Below, in pieces: positions 18,046 to 29,487 of a stretch of 64,000 bases of DNA. The DNA is from Bifidobacterium sp. 7101 (lineage in GTDB: Bacteria; Actinomycetota; Actinomycetes; Actinomycetales; Bifidobacteriaceae): positions 186,001 through 250,000 of the forward strand of contig NZ_AWUN01000002.1 of NCBI RefSeq assembly GCF_000499285.1, in the 5' to 3' direction. Both the position numbers and the translations under genes were made by a program. A model generated the notes under the pieces. That model saw only the letters and a program-made list of their open reading frames with translations. It searched no databases and was not told the origin of the DNA. Numbering within the stretch: position 1 is the stretch's first letter; the number at the start of each line of letters is the position of its first letter.

Positions 18046-18981
18046 ATGACTATCAACGCAAGGAAATCAGGCATCAAGCGCCTGCTTGGCGCCATGACCG
18101 CTCTGACCCTATGTCTTGGACTGTCAGCCTGCAGCGGGAAATCCGATGGGGGCGGGCACTCGGGTGACACCATGCAGGGCGTATCGGCCAGTGGCAAACT
18201 CGGCAGCAAGCCCGACATCAGCTTCAAGACCCCCTTCAAGGTCGAGAACCAGACCCATCAGGTCATCCAGGAGGGCAACGGCGCAGTCATCCGCGACGGG
18301 GACCGCGTATGCACAAGGAGCCTGGCCCTGGATGCCAAGACCGGCAAGGTGATCAACTCCACCTGGGACAAGAGCAGCCCGGAGTGCTCCATCGTCATCA
18401 GCAAGAAATCCATCCCGGCCTACTACGACACCTTCAAGGGCCTCAAGGTCAACTCCACCGTGGCCGTGGGCATCGATGAGTCAGGCTCCGGCAGCAGCCA
18501 GGGAACCGACTCCTATATCATGGCCCTGACCTTCGTCTCCAGGTCCAAGAACCTGACCCGCGCCCAGGGTAAGAAGGTGACCGACCTGCCCAGCGACCTG
18601 CCAAAGATCAGCTTGGACGACAAGGGCAAGCCCTCCCTGGATCTCAACGGATACAAGCCAAAGGGAGGATTGGTCGTCCAGCCCCTGATCAAGGGCGAGG
18701 GGGCCAAGGTCGGCGAGCATCAGAGCGTCAGCGCCAACTACACCGGCTGGCTGGCCTCCGACGGCAAGCAGTTCGACTCCTCCTGGGACAGGGGTGAGGC
18801 CAGCGACTTCAGCCTGGACCAGGTGGTCAAGGGCTGGCAGCAGGGTCTGGCAGGCCAGACGGTGGGCTCTCAGGTTCTTTTGGTCATTCCGCCCGACCTG
18901 GGCTATGGCAGCCAGCAACAGCAGAAGATTCCGGCCAATTCGACCCTGCTCTTCGTGGTCGACATCCTGGCCGCCTACTGA
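18046..18981 (+). CDS. FKBP-type peptidyl-prolyl cis-trans isomerase lipoprotein
   Basis: 311 residues. Lipoprotein signal peptide with lipobox LSAC (lipidated Cys 29). The C-terminal domain (about 205-311) is a clear FKBP fold: VSANYTGWLASDGKQFDSSW, FSLDQVVKGWQQGLAGQTVG, then LLVIPPDLGYGSQQ and LLFVVDILAAY. These are the canonical FKBP motifs, including the active-site Tyr/Asp/Phe positions. The N-terminal half (about 60-170) looks like a degenerate second FKBP-like domain (GDRVCTRSLALDAKTGKVI, IPAYYDTFKGLKVNSTVAVG). It would assist folding of exported proteins. It converges on the glutamate-type ABC operon across a strong hairpin. Confidence 0.9.
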   Translation: MTINARKSGIKRLLGAMTALTLCLGLSACSGKSDGGGHSGDTMQGVSASGKLGSKPDISFKTPFKVENQTHQVIQEGNGAVIRDGDRVCTRSLALDAKTGKVINSTWDKSSPECSIVISKKSIPAYYDTFKGLKVNSTVAVGIDESGSGSSQGTDSYIMALTFVSRSKNLTRAQGKKVTDLPSDLPKISLDDKGKPSLDLNGYKPKGGLVVQPLIKGEGAKVGEHQSVSANYTGWLASDGKQFDSSWDRGEASDFSLDQVVKGWQQGLAGQTVGSQVLLVIPPDLGYGSQQQQKIPANSTLLFVVDILAAY

Positions 18982-19017
18982 CCAGCCGATCCACCAACTC
19001 AGACAGATCAGACAAGC

Positions 19018-19063
19018 AGGGGCCCGTACCCATCCAGTCGCATTCGGATGGGCTCGGGCCCCT
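19018..19063. terminator. Strong hairpin between convergent genes, probable bidirectional terminator
   Basis: AGGGGCCCG (19018-19026) pairs with CGGGCCCCT (19055-19063), and CCCATCC (19029-19035) with GGATGGG (19046-19052). That gives 16 base pairs with a 2x2 internal loop and a 10-base terminal loop. There is no T run on either side, so it is either an atypical terminator or an mRNA 3'-end stabiliser. Confidence 0.65.
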
Positions 19064-19084
19064 GTCATAAACCAGATGGTCGGG

Positions 19085-19996
19085 TCAGTCCTTGCCGCCC
19101 TCGACCACGATCTCATCGGGGTTGGCTGCGCTGCCGTAGACCGGTTCCAGGGTCTTGCGGTAGTCCTCATGGAAGAACTGCTCCTGGCCCAGCTTGACCA
19201 GCTCCTTGTTGATGTAGTCCAGCAGGGGCTTGTTCCCCTTGCGCACGGCCGGGGCGATGACCGCCTCATCCCCAAGCTTGGTGATACCCACCGAGAAGCC
19301 CTTGTTGGCCTTGGCCCAGGCCAGCACCTCGGTGTTGTCGGTGCTCATGGCGTCGCCACGGTGGTCCAGCAGGGCGTTGTAGGCATCGGCATACTGGTCG
19401 TACTTCTGCAGCTTGACTTCCGGATAGTGCTGCTCGAAGTAGGGCTCGGCCGTGGTCCCCTTGGCGATGATCAGGGTCTTGCCGTTGAGCTCCTTGACAT
19501 CCTTGATCGGCGCCGAATCCGGGGAAACCACGCCCAGGAAGACCTTCATATAAGGCTTGGCGAAGTCCACCTTGCGAGCGCGATCATCAGTGACAGTGAA
19601 GTTGGCCAGAACCACGTCCACCTTGTTGCTGGACAGCACGTCCACCCGGGCGGCCGGGTCCACCGAGGTGTATTCGGGCTTGACTCCCAGGTCCTTGGCC
19701 AGGCGCTCGGCCAGGACCACGTCGTAGCCTTGGTTCTTGCCATCCTTGTCCACGTAGCCGAAGGGGGCCTTGTCGGTGAAGACCGCCACCTTGAGCTTCC
19801 CGGACTTGGTGATCTGCTCCGGGGTGCGTGCAGACCCGGATGCCGCCGAGGAGCCGGAGTTGCTCCCCGAGCCGCTTCCAGCGTCACTGGGGGTGGCCGC
19901 CGAAGGGCCGCAGGCCGCCATGGAAGCCATCATCGCGATCGTCGCCCCCGTGGCCAGCGCCGCCCGTATCAATCGGTTCATTACCCTTGCGGTCAT
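19085..19996 (-). CDS. Polar amino-acid ABC transporter, substrate-binding lipoprotein
   Basis: 303 residues of the family-3 solute-binding type. Signal peptide with lipobox MAAC (Cys 29), then a Ser/Gly/Asn-rich linker of about 30 residues, then the binding domain from about 60. Seen: LKVAVFTDKAPFGYVDKDGK, GYDVVLAERLAKDLGV, and VDVVLANFTVTDDRARKVDF, the classic glutamate/glutamine/cystine-binding layout. It is the last gene of a four-gene leftward operon (permease, permease, ATPase, binding protein). Glutamate or a related polar amino acid is the most likely ligand, but the sequence alone does not fix it. Confidence 0.9.
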   Translation of the reverse strand: MTARVMNRLIRAALATGATIAMMASMAACGPSAATPSDAGSGSGSNSGSSAASGSARTPEQITKSGKLKVAVFTDKAPFGYVDKDGKNQGYDVVLAERLAKDLGVKPEYTSVDPAARVDVLSSNKVDVVLANFTVTDDRARKVDFAKPYMKVFLGVVSPDSAPIKDVKELNGKTLIIAKGTTAEPYFEQHYPEVKLQKYDQYADAYNALLDHRGDAMSTDNTEVLAWAKANKGFSVGITKLGDEAVIAPAVRKGNKPLLDYINKELVKLGQEQFFHEDYRKTLEPVYGSAANPDEIVVEGGKD

Positions 19997-20083
19997 GATC
20001 CCTCTTTTCCTATTCTTTCTCTTTCCTTTGGCCGCCCCTGGGGACGGTTCCGGCGAATGCCGCCGGACGAATATGCGGAGTAC

Positions 20084-20959
20084 TCATCGGGACTCCTGAT
20101 CCTGGTCCTGATCCCGCCTACGCTCATAGGTGAAGGTGGACAGGAAGCGTTGCGCCCGGTCAGTGGCCGGGTGGGTGAAGAAGGCCTCCGGGTCGTCGGA
20201 CTGCTCAACCAGGGCGCCTCCATCCAACAGGACGATGTGATCGGCGATGCCCCTGGCGAAGGCCATCTCGTGGGTGACGATCATCATGGTCAGCCCCTGG
20301 TCGGCCAGCTCCAGAATGACCTGGAGGACTTCGCGCACCATCTCCGGATCCAGAGCCGCGGTCACCTCGTCAAAGAGCATGATCTCGGGATGGAGGATGA
20401 GCGCCCGGCAGATGGCGACCCTTTGCCGCTGGCCGCCCGAGAGCTGGCTGGGCCAGGCGTCCCGACGGTCGGCCAGACCAACCCGGTCCAGCAGCTCCAG
20501 AGCCTCCTGACGCGCCTGCTCCCGCTTGCGCTTCTGAACCAGGACGGGCGCCAGGGTCACGTTGTCCAGCACGGTCCTGTTGGGGAAGAGGTCATAGCTC
20601 TGGAAGACCATGCCGATCCTGGTGCGCAGGTCAGAGCTGCGACTGCCCGACATCAGTCCTCCAGGACCTCCGCTGTGCTTGCCCAGGGGATGGCCGGTCT
20701 CCACCACCTGATCGTCCAGAAGGATGCGGCCGCCCTGTATGGGCTCCAGTCCGGCTATGGTCCGCAGCAGGGTGGACTTGCCTGAGCCCGAGGGGCCCAG
20801 GACCACAAAGACCTTGCCCTTGGGCACCTGGAAGGAGATGTCATTGAGCACAGGGCTTTGCGCCTGCGGATACTGCTTGACCAGGTGCTCGACGGTCAGT
20901 ACCGCCCCTTCCTCCTGGTCATCCTGTGGCTGATTCGCCGTCGTTTGCCCCTCAGTCAT
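20084..20959 (-). CDS. Polar amino-acid ABC transporter, ATP-binding subunit
   Basis: 291 residues with a complete set of ATPase motifs: Walker A LGPSGSGKSTLLRTI, Q-loop GMVFQSYDLFPNRTVLDN, signature LSGGQRQRVAICRAL, Walker B EIMLFDEVTAAL, and the H-loop in MMIVTHEMAFARGIADH. A short insertion sits between the Walker A domain and the Q-loop (about residues 92-112, Gly/Ser-rich). Its start overlaps the end of the upstream permease by 8 bases, so the subunits are translationally coupled. Energises uptake through the two permeases. Confidence 0.95.
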   Translation of the reverse strand: MTEGQTTANQPQDDQEEGAVLTVEHLVKQYPQAQSPVLNDISFQVPKGKVFVVLGPSGSGKSTLLRTIAGLEPIQGGRILLDDQVVETGHPLGKHSGGPGGLMSGSRSSDLRTRIGMVFQSYDLFPNRTVLDNVTLAPVLVQKRKREQARQEALELLDRVGLADRRDAWPSQLSGGQRQRVAICRALILHPEIMLFDEVTAALDPEMVREVLQVILELADQGLTMMIVTHEMAFARGIADHIVLLDGGALVEQSDDPEAFFTHPATDRAQRFLSTFTYERRRDQDQDQESR

Positions 20960-21626
20960 GGGCCCACCTCTTTTCCAGATGCCGGGCCACCAGGGACAGG
21001 GGCCAGCAGATGAAGAAATACATGAAGAAGATCACCCCGTAGATCCACAGGGTCGCCTGGGGGTAGGCGAAGCGGTTGGCATCGATGATCTGCTGGCCGA
21101 CCTTGATGACCTCGATGACGCCCAGCAGGGCGGCCAGGGAGGTGGTCTTGACGATCCTGGTGGCCAGGTTGACGCTGGCCGGCAGCAGTCGGCGCAAGGC
21201 CTGCGGAAGGATGATCCTGGAGAAGGTCTGCCAGGAGCTCAGCCCCAGAACATAGGCCGACTCCACCTGGGTGCGGGGAATGGACTCCAGGGCACCGCGG
21301 ACCAGGTCGCCCAGCTCGGCCCCACCCCAGAGCACGAAGACCAGCAGGCAGGCACCGGTGGCATCCAGATTCAGGTTCCATGCCCTGGACAGCCCATAGA
21401 AGGCGATGAAGAGCAGGGCCAGCTGGGGCATGATGCGGATGAAGTCCAAATAGATCCTCATCAGGAAGCGGATCAGGCGGTTGCGCCGGGTCATCAGCCA
21501 TCCGACCACCAACCCCAGGGGCAGGGAGAGCAGGACCGAGACGCCTGCTATCCAGACGGTCACCCAGAGCCCCTGGAAGAGCCTGGGCATGACCCCTGGC
21601 TGGAAGAGCACCTCAACGCCGTGCAT
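20952..21626 (-). CDS. Polar amino-acid ABC transporter, permease subunit 2
   Basis: 224 residues, His/Glu/Gln-type ABC permease with about five transmembrane segments. The ATPase-coupling EAA loop is seen around ELGDLVRGALESIPRTQVES ending in the IILPQALRRLLPA region. ATG 21626 was chosen because GGAGG lies seven bases upstream; a longer frame from 21644 is possible. It overlaps the preceding permease gene by 14 bases and the ATPase by 8. Pairs with permease 1 to form the heterodimeric channel. Confidence 0.92.
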   Translation of the reverse strand: MHGVEVLFQPGVMPRLFQGLWVTVWIAGVSVLLSLPLGLVVGWLMTRRNRLIRFLMRIYLDFIRIMPQLALLFIAFYGLSRAWNLNLDATGACLLVFVLWGGAELGDLVRGALESIPRTQVESAYVLGLSSWQTFSRIILPQALRRLLPASVNLATRIVKTTSLAALLGVIEVIKVGQQIIDANRFAYPQATLWIYGVIFFMYFFICWPLSLVARHLEKRWAHD

Positions 21627-22266
21627 AGTCGAACCTCCGCTCAAGAACGGTTCCGATGACGGAGATGGGCAGCAGGATGACCAGGTAGGTGACGATGAGC
21701 AGGGTCAGCGACTCGTAGGTGTCGTAGGAGGTGCCCATGAGGTCCTTGGTGACATACATGACATCGGCCAGAGCAATGGCCGAGACCACCGAGGACTCCT
21801 TGATCAGGAAGATAATGTTGGCCACCACGCCCGGTATGGCGCTGCTCAGGGCCTGGGGCAACACGATTCTGGACAGGGTCTGGGCTCGCGTGAATCCCAG
21901 GACGCGGGCTGACTCGATCTGCACCCGGGGCACCGCCTCCAGTCCGCCACGCATGGCCTCGGCCATGTAGGAGCCACCCAGGAAGGCAAGCCCAACGATG
22001 GCGCAGGTCTGTGCGCTCCAATTGACCCCAAGCTTGGGCAACCCGAAATAAAGGAAATAGAGCTGAACCAGGAGCGGGGTGTTTCTCGACAGCTCAATGT
22101 ATACCCTGGCCACCTGCGAGAGCAAGGGGATCCTGAAGACCTCCAGCCCGGCGCAGACCAACCCGATCAGCATGGAAAACACCACACCGAAGAAGGAGAT
22201 GAAGACCGTCACATAGGCCGCGTTGACGAAGAAGTGCAGATTCTGCGCCATAAAGGTCCAATTCAT
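21613..22266 (-). CDS. Polar amino-acid ABC transporter, permease subunit 1
   Basis: 217 residues, the first gene of the operon. It has about five transmembrane helices, beginning AAYVTVFISFFGVVFSMLIG. The EAA loop region is GGSYMAEAMRGGLEAVPRV followed by LSRIVLPQALSSAIPG. ELSRNTPLLVQLYFLYFG is the segment typical of polar amino-acid permeases of the HisM/GluC type. Start at ATG 22266. The upstream 470 bases contain no gene, so the operon promoter should lie there. Confidence 0.92.
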   Translation of the reverse strand: MNWTFMAQNLHFFVNAAYVTVFISFFGVVFSMLIGLVCAGLEVFRIPLLSQVARVYIELSRNTPLLVQLYFLYFGLPKLGVNWSAQTCAIVGLAFLGGSYMAEAMRGGLEAVPRVQIESARVLGFTRAQTLSRIVLPQALSSAIPGVVANIIFLIKESSVVSAIALADVMYVTKDLMGTSYDTYESLTLLIVTYLVILLPISVIGTVLERRFDYARR

Positions 22267-22738
22267 ACCCCCACCCCCCTACTTGCTTGAGTCCTGTTCA
22301 TCGTCTCCTCTTCACCGCTTCTCGCCCGCTTCCCGCCGCCTGCGGCATATAGTGGACCATCCTAGGGAACGCGGGCTGTTTTCCTCTGCTTTTCGATATA
22401 CGAATACCGGATACCGCGTTATCATCCGCGCTCGCAGCAACCTGTACGGCGATTCGTATTCACGCCACAACCAGAGAGCAGCAATGAGATAGCCACTGGT
22501 CGGCAAAAGCTAACCGACACCTGCAGGTCGTGCCTCCCGAACTATCGGATACACTCCAAAACCACAGATGGTCTCTCTGTCATTGCAACACTTATCAAGT
22601 AGGCAGTGCCCAATCGAACAAGTTCAACTGATCAAGCACTTGCAGAACAAACATCAGCCAATTACTTACCTACCAAGCATCTACTAACCAAGTAGGCGCA
22701 CAACGCGATTTGTACTAACCCGACTGCTGACCAAGCTA
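22267..22738. other. Intergenic region upstream of the amino-acid transporter operon
   Basis: About 470 bases of mixed composition between the divergent-facing ABC operon start and the nrdH terminator. Several short direct-repeat-like strings (such as CAAGTAGGC twice, near 22598 and 22690) are present. No open frame looks real, and no riboswitch was recognised. Confidence 0.4.
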
Positions 22739-22740
22739 TG

Positions 22741-22774
22741 AAAAAGCCCGGTCCACATATTCGTGAACCGGGCT
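22741..22774 (-). terminator. Rho-independent terminator of nrdH
   Basis: AGCCCGGT (22745-22752) pairs with ACCGGGCT (22767-22774) around a 14-base loop. On the minus strand the stem is followed by a T run, 14 bases after the nrdH stop. Confidence 0.85.
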
Positions 22775-22787
22775 CCGAGTGCTTTGA

Positions 22788-23030
22788 TCAGGCGAAAACC
22801 TTGGCGCTCTGCGCTACCTTCCTGATCAGATCGGGGCGATACCCGCTCCACGTCTCCTGGTCAGTGACTACGATGGGGGTCTGCTTGAATCCCTGGGCGA
22901 TGAACTGGTCGATCAAGGTCTGATCCTCAGTCAAATCCACCTGCTCGAAATCCAGCCCCTGCTTGGTCAACTGACGCTTGGTGGCATCACACTGGGGACA
23001 GTGCGCCTTGGTGTAGACCGTGATGGACAT
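22788..23030 (-). CDS. nrdH: NrdH-type glutaredoxin-like redoxin
   Basis: 80 residues, the exact family size. Active site CPQC at residues 11-14, preceded by ITVYTKAH; C-terminal TPIVVTDQETWSGYRPDLI matches NrdH with its WSGxRPD signature, which favours reduction by thioredoxin reductase. It delivers electrons to class Ib ribonucleotide reductase (NrdEF). nrdI, nrdE and nrdF are not adjacent here, so the redoxin is a stand-alone unit with its own terminator. Confidence 0.94.
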   Translation of the reverse strand: MSITVYTKAHCPQCDATKRQLTKQGLDFEQVDLTEDQTLIDQFIAQGFKQTPIVVTDQETWSGYRPDLIRKVAQSAKVFA

Positions 23031-23265
23031 AATCGCCTCTCCCTTAAATGTAGCCGTGATATTCCAAGCCCTATAGCCCTCTGCTTGGAACCTGTTGATT
23101 GCACTCTACACAATCCCAGACACAAGCACAATACCACCTGTAGTGGCGTGTCAGACCATAAACCCCAATATCTAGTAGCTTTTTGGGTCTTTTGAGCCAA
23201 ATGAGAATCTACGTGAGCTGCCTGACATGTTGACTATACAAAACGATATAAGACTGAAAACTGTC

Positions 23266-24069
23266 TCAGAAGAGGGTCAGTTCATCGCTGTCAGCGCCCT
23301 TCATGGCCTCGTAGTCCAGGATCAGGCACTCGAATCCCCTGTCCTCGGCAAGGACCCTGGCCTGGGGTGTAATGGTCTGGGCCGCGAAGATTCCGCGGAC
23401 AGGGGCCAGCAGAGGGTCGCGGTTGAGCAGGCGGCAGTAGCGGGTCAGCTGTTCCACCCCGTCGATGCCCCCATGCCGCTTGATCTCGATGGCCACATGC
23501 CGTCCCTGGCCATCCACGGCCATGATGTCCACCGGGCCGATGGGCGTGGGATACTCCCGACGGACCAGGGTGGCTCCCGGGCCGATGCGGTCAATCTGTT
23601 CAGCCAGGTAGCGCTGCAGATGCGCTTCCACACCGTCCTTGACCAATCCCGGATCCGTCCCCAGGTCGTAGCTGTCGTCGGCATAGACCTGGTAGAGCCT
23701 GATGGTGAGTACATCGCTGGATTTGACCGCCGAAACACGCAGAACCTTACGGACAGGTCGAGCCTGGTCCTGATCCTGCTCCTGGGCGATCAGCGCGGCG
23801 GGCGCGGCGGCTTCGACTACCTCATCCGGCCCGGTTCCAGCCACGGAATCAGTCTTGACACCCGCGCCGTCTTTGCCCGCCTCCTCGGGCTCAATCTCCC
23901 TGATGGTGCAGGGGGCGCACATCCAGTTCAGGGGCTTGTAGGAGCCCAGCTCCGAAAAGATCAGACAGCTCATGTCGGCCTTGATCAGCAGAACGCGCCT
24001 GGCCGGCGGCAGGCTGGCATTGAGACGCCCGGAGTATTCGGCGGAGCAGTCGGCAACAATGATTCGCAC
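23266..24069 (-). CDS. nucS: Endonuclease NucS/EndoMS (non-canonical mismatch repair)
   Basis: 267 residues. Starts VRIIVADCSAEYSGRLNA at GTG 24069, the standard NucS N-terminal domain. The C-terminal nuclease domain has the PD-(D/E)XK layout: PIGPVDIMAVD (catalytic Asp) and HVAIEIKRHGG (E-x-K). The linker (about 95-135) is long and acidic/Gln-rich. The protein ends DELTLF, which resembles a sliding-clamp-binding motif as used by NucS. In actinobacteria NucS replaces MutS/MutL by cutting both strands at mismatches. Follows atpC after a terminator; a TATATT box six to seven bases before GTG suggests a leaderless transcript. Confidence 0.94.
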   Translation of the reverse strand: MRIIVADCSAEYSGRLNASLPPARRVLLIKADMSCLIFSELGSYKPLNWMCAPCTIREIEPEEAGKDGAGVKTDSVAGTGPDEVVEAAAPAALIAQEQDQDQARPVRKVLRVSAVKSSDVLTIRLYQVYADDSYDLGTDPGLVKDGVEAHLQRYLAEQIDRIGPGATLVRREYPTPIGPVDIMAVDGQGRHVAIEIKRHGGIDGVEQLTRYCRLLNRDPLLAPVRGIFAAQTITPQARVLAEDRGFECLILDYEAMKGADSDELTLF

Positions 24070-24076
24070 AGGTGCC

Positions 24077-24082
24077 AATATA
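24077..24082 (-). promoter_or_regulatory. Candidate -10 element of nucS (leaderless)
   Basis: TATATT on the minus strand ends seven bases before the GTG start of nucS, the spacing that would put the first transcribed base at or next to the start codon. No clear -35 is seen; its place overlaps the T run of the atp terminator. Confidence 0.4.
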
Positions 24083-24102
24083 TCAGTCGCTGTTCCGGGC
24101 GA

Positions 24103-24142
24103 GAAAGAAAAAGCCCGGCCGATGCAAGTGCACCAGCCGGGC
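24103..24142 (-). terminator. Rho-independent terminator of the ATP synthase operon
   Basis: GCCCGGC (24113-24119) pairs with GCCGGGC (24136-24142). Reading leftward the stem is followed by a T-rich tail (TTTTTCTTTC). It starts 15 bases after the atpC stop. Confidence 0.87.
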
Positions 24143-24157
24143 GGAAGAGGATGGGAG

Positions 24158-24454
24158 TCAGGACTGCTGTCCCTGATCAGCATCCTCCAGGTAGTGGTCC
24201 ACGGCCACAGTCAGCTTGTTGCTGTCGAAGGAGGCGAATCCGCTGTCCACATGGAAGGACTGACGACCGCCATCCGTGGCCTGAACCCGGATGTTGCCCT
24301 CCTGCAGCAGGGCCAGCACCGGTTCGTGGTCGGGCATGATGCCCATGGACCCCTGGGTGCCGGGCACGGTGACCGACCGTGCCTGACCCGACCAGATGGG
24401 CCTGTCAGCCGAGACGATGTTGACCTGCATGGAGGTCTTGCCAGTATCCGTCAT
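24158..24454 (-). CDS. atpC: ATP synthase F1 epsilon subunit
   Basis: 98 residues. Seen: MQVNIVSADRPIWSGQARSV and the GTQGSMGIMPDHEPVLALL segment that defines the epsilon N-terminal beta barrel. The C-terminal helical hairpin that inhibits the enzyme in E. coli is essentially absent, so this is a short actinobacterial form. Start ATG 24454 lies two bases after the atpD stop. Last gene of the operon, followed by a terminator. Confidence 0.93.
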   Translation of the reverse strand: MTDTGKTSMQVNIVSADRPIWSGQARSVTVPGTQGSMGIMPDHEPVLALLQEGNIRVQATDGGRQSFHVDSGFASFDSNKLTVAVDHYLEDADQGQQS

Positions 24455-24456
24455 GA

Positions 24457-26900
<2,444 letters not shown>

Positions 26901-26903
26901 GGT

Positions 26904-28562
26904 CTACCGCTTCCCGGCCTTGCTGCCGCTCTTGCCTTCGGCCACAAGCTTCTCCTGCTGGACGGCCACCGGCTGCTCTTGATCCTGATCGGCCTTGTGA
27001 CCATCCAGGGTCTCACCCTTGTGGGTCACGAAGGTCTTGGCGAACTCGTCCACGGCCTTATCCAGGGCCTTCTCGGTATCGTCGGTGAAGTCCTCCGTGT
27101 CGCGGATGGTCTTGAGGATGTCCGTGTTGTGGTCCAGGTAGTCCAGGAGCCCGGACTCAAAGGGCAGCACGTCCTCCAGGTCCAAGTCGTCCAGCTTGCC
27201 GTGGGTGCCCACCCAGACGGAGACAACCTGCTTCTCCATGGAGTATGGGGTGAACTGAGGCTGCTTGAGCAGCTCGGTCAGCCTGGCACCGCGGGTCAGC
27301 TGGGCCTTGGAGGCCGCATCCAGATCCGAGGCGAACATGGCGAAGGACTGCAGAGAGCGGTACTGGGCCAGGGAGATCTTCAGGGTCGAGGAGACCTTCT
27401 TCAGAGCCTTGGTCTGTGCGGCGCCGCCCACTCGGGAGACGGAGATGCCCACATCCACGGCGGGACGCTGGTTGGCATTGAACAGGTCGGACTGCAGGAA
27501 GATCTGGCCGTCGGTGATGGAGATCACGTTGGTCGGAATGTAGGCCGAGACGTCGTTGGCCTTGGTCTCGATGATGGGCAGACCGGTCATGGATCCGCCG
27601 CCCAGGTCATCTGAGAGCTTCGCGCAGCGCTCCAGCAGACGCGAATGCAGGTAGAAGACGTCGCCAGGATAAGCCTCGCGCCCCGGCGGACGACGCAGCA
27701 GCAGGGAGATGGACCGGTAGGCCTCGGCCTGCTTGCTCAGGTCGTCAAAGACAATCAGGACGTGCTTGCCGCCATACATCCAGTGCTGGCCGATGGCCGA
27801 ACCGGTGTAGGGGGCTATGTATTTGAAGCCTGCAGAGTCGGAAGCCGGGGAGGCCACGATGGTGGTGTACTCCATGGCGCCGGCCTCTTCCAGGGAGGAA
27901 CGGACCGAGGCGATGGTGGTGCCCTTCTGGCCGATGGCCACGTAGATGCACCGTACCTGCTTCTTGGGATCTCCGGACTCCCAGTTGCGCTTCTGGTTGA
28001 TGATGGTGTCGATGGCGATGGCCGTCTTGCCGGTCTGCCGGTCGCCGATGATCAGCTGGCGCTGACCGCGGCCGATGGGTGTCATGGCGTCGATGGCCTT
28101 GATGCCGGTGGCCAGGGGCTCATCGACGGGATGCCGGTGCATGACGTCGGGGGCCTGGGCCTCCAGGATTCTGCGGCCCTCGCTCTTGATTTCGCCCAGG
28201 CCGTCGATCGGCTCGCCCAGAGGGTTGACCGTACGACCCAGATAGCCGTCGCCGACGGGCACTGAAAGCACCTCACCGGTCCTGTGGACTTCCTGGCCCT
28301 CTTCGACACCTGCGAAGTCGCCCAGGATGACCACGCCGATCTCTCGGGCGTCCAGGTTGAATGCCAGACCCAGCGTGCCGTCCTCAAAGGTCAGCAGCTC
28401 GTTGGCCATGCAACCAGGCAGTCCCTCCACATGCGCAATGCCGTCACCGGCCGTACGGACGTAGCCCACCTCCTGGGTGGGGGTGTCCGTCGGCTTGTAG
28501 GACTCGACGAACTGGTCGAGCGCCTTGCGCACCACGGCGGGATCAATGGTCATTTCTGCCAT
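26904..28562 (-). CDS. atpA: ATP synthase F1 alpha subunit
   Basis: 552 residues. Nucleotide-binding P-loop [51 protein letters not shown]. The C-terminus is extended by about 30 Lys/Gln/Glu-rich residues compared with E. coli. ATG 28562 ([11 protein letters not shown]) was chosen because AAGGAG lies five bases upstream; the in-frame GTG at 28568 has no such site. 46 bases after atpH. Confidence 0.97.
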   Translation of the reverse strand: MAEMTIDPAVVRKALDQFVESYKPTDTPTQEVGYVRTAGDGIAHVEGLPGCMANELLTFEDGTLGLAFNLDAREIGVVILGDFAGVEEGQEVHRTGEVLSVPVGDGYLGRTVNPLGEPIDGLGEIKSEGRRILEAQAPDVMHRHPVDEPLATGIKAIDAMTPIGRGQRQLIIGDRQTGKTAIAIDTIINQKRNWESGDPKKQVRCIYVAIGQKGTTIASVRSSLEEAGAMEYTTIVASPASDSAGFKYIAPYTGSAIGQHWMYGGKHVLIVFDDLSKQAEAYRSISLLLRRPPGREAYPGDVFYLHSRLLERCAKLSDDLGGGSMTGLPIIETKANDVSAYIPTNVISITDGQIFLQSDLFNANQRPAVDVGISVSRVGGAAQTKALKKVSSTLKISLAQYRSLQSFAMFASDLDAASKAQLTRGARLTELLKQPQFTPYSMEKQVVSVWVGTHGKLDDLDLEDVLPFESGLLDYLDHNTDILKTIRDTEDFTDDTEKALDKAVDEFAKTFVTHKGETLDGHKADQDQEQPVAVQQEKLVAEGKSGSKAGKR

Positions 28563-28608
28563 GATCACTCCTTATTTCTATTCTTGTTCAAGTCTGTTGG
28601 TCCCCTGC

Positions 28609-29436
28609 TTATCCCGCCACGGCCATTCGCCGCTTCAGATGCTTGAGCTGGGTGGCCACCGTGCCGTCGGTGGAGACCGAGCCGTACTGGACCTTCATGC
28701 CACCTATGACCGAGGGATCGACAACCGAGTTGATGTGGACCGGCTTGCCCAACTTGCGCCCGTAGACCTCCTGCAGGCGGCTGACCTGCTCGTCCTTCAT
28801 GGAGACCGCCGTGGTGACGGTGACCATAACCTGGTCCATGTGCTCGGAGAAGCGATCCACCAACCAAACGATGGTGTCGGGGAAGCGTCGTCCGCGCAGA
28901 TCTATGGTGGCGTTCAAGGCCATCTGCTCGGTGACTGGATGCATATGCTGCCCGTCAAGGAGCGCCTTGAGCAGGTCGGCCCGGGGCTTGGGATCACTGT
29001 ACTCATCCGAGAGTCGGAAGAGCACCAGAGGCATCCCGAGCAGGGCCGAATGAATCTCAGCCAGCTCGCCGGCCACTTGGTTGGTGATGCCCAGAGCATC
29101 GGTGTAATAGGCGGTGGCATCCACTGACATGTCCTCGGCAGCGTTGGCGATGTGCACCACACGGCTCCACTGATGATCGGTCAGATCATGGAGGATATCC
29201 ACGGTCAGTGGGTCGGCCTTATCAGCCAGGATGGTGTCAATCACACGCCACTTGTCCTCAGCCGGACGGGAGGGGTCGGTCAGCGCACGCTCCAGGGGCC
29301 TGTTGGCATCAAGCAGGGTCACGAAGGTATAGAGCTCCATGGCCACGCGGAGGGCATCTTTCCCTTTGCTCTTGAGCAAAGGGGCATACTTGGCCCTGGT
29401 CTCCTTATCGGAGCTCAGCGAAGTCTCTCCTCGCAT
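28609..29436 (-). CDS. atpH: ATP synthase F1 delta subunit
   Basis: 275 residues, about 100 longer than E. coli delta, as usual in actinobacteria. The C-terminal part (VMVTVTTAVSMKDEQVSRLQ ... INSVVDPSVIGGMKVQYGS) is the conserved delta/OSCP signature. The N-terminal half is divergent and helical. It forms the peripheral stalk link between b and the F1 head. Start ATG 29436 (MRGETSLSSDK). Confidence 0.95.
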   Translation of the reverse strand: MRGETSLSSDKETRAKYAPLLKSKGKDALRVAMELYTFVTLLDANRPLERALTDPSRPAEDKWRVIDTILADKADPLTVDILHDLTDHQWSRVVHIANAAEDMSVDATAYYTDALGITNQVAGELAEIHSALLGMPLVLFRLSDEYSDPKPRADLLKALLDGQHMHPVTEQMALNATIDLRGRRFPDTIVWLVDRFSEHMDQVMVTVTTAVSMKDEQVSRLQEVYGRKLGKPVHINSVVDPSVIGGMKVQYGSVSTDGTVATQLKHLKRRMAVAG

Positions 29437-29487
29437 GTCACCTCCCCTTTCGCGGAATCAACGTACCCATCGTCCGCCAATCAGTCA

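Noticed and set aside
18794-20785. Long plus-strand open frame across the FKBP end and amino-acid transporter genes
   Set aside because: It runs antisense to well-supported transporter genes, and crosses a strong terminator hairpin.
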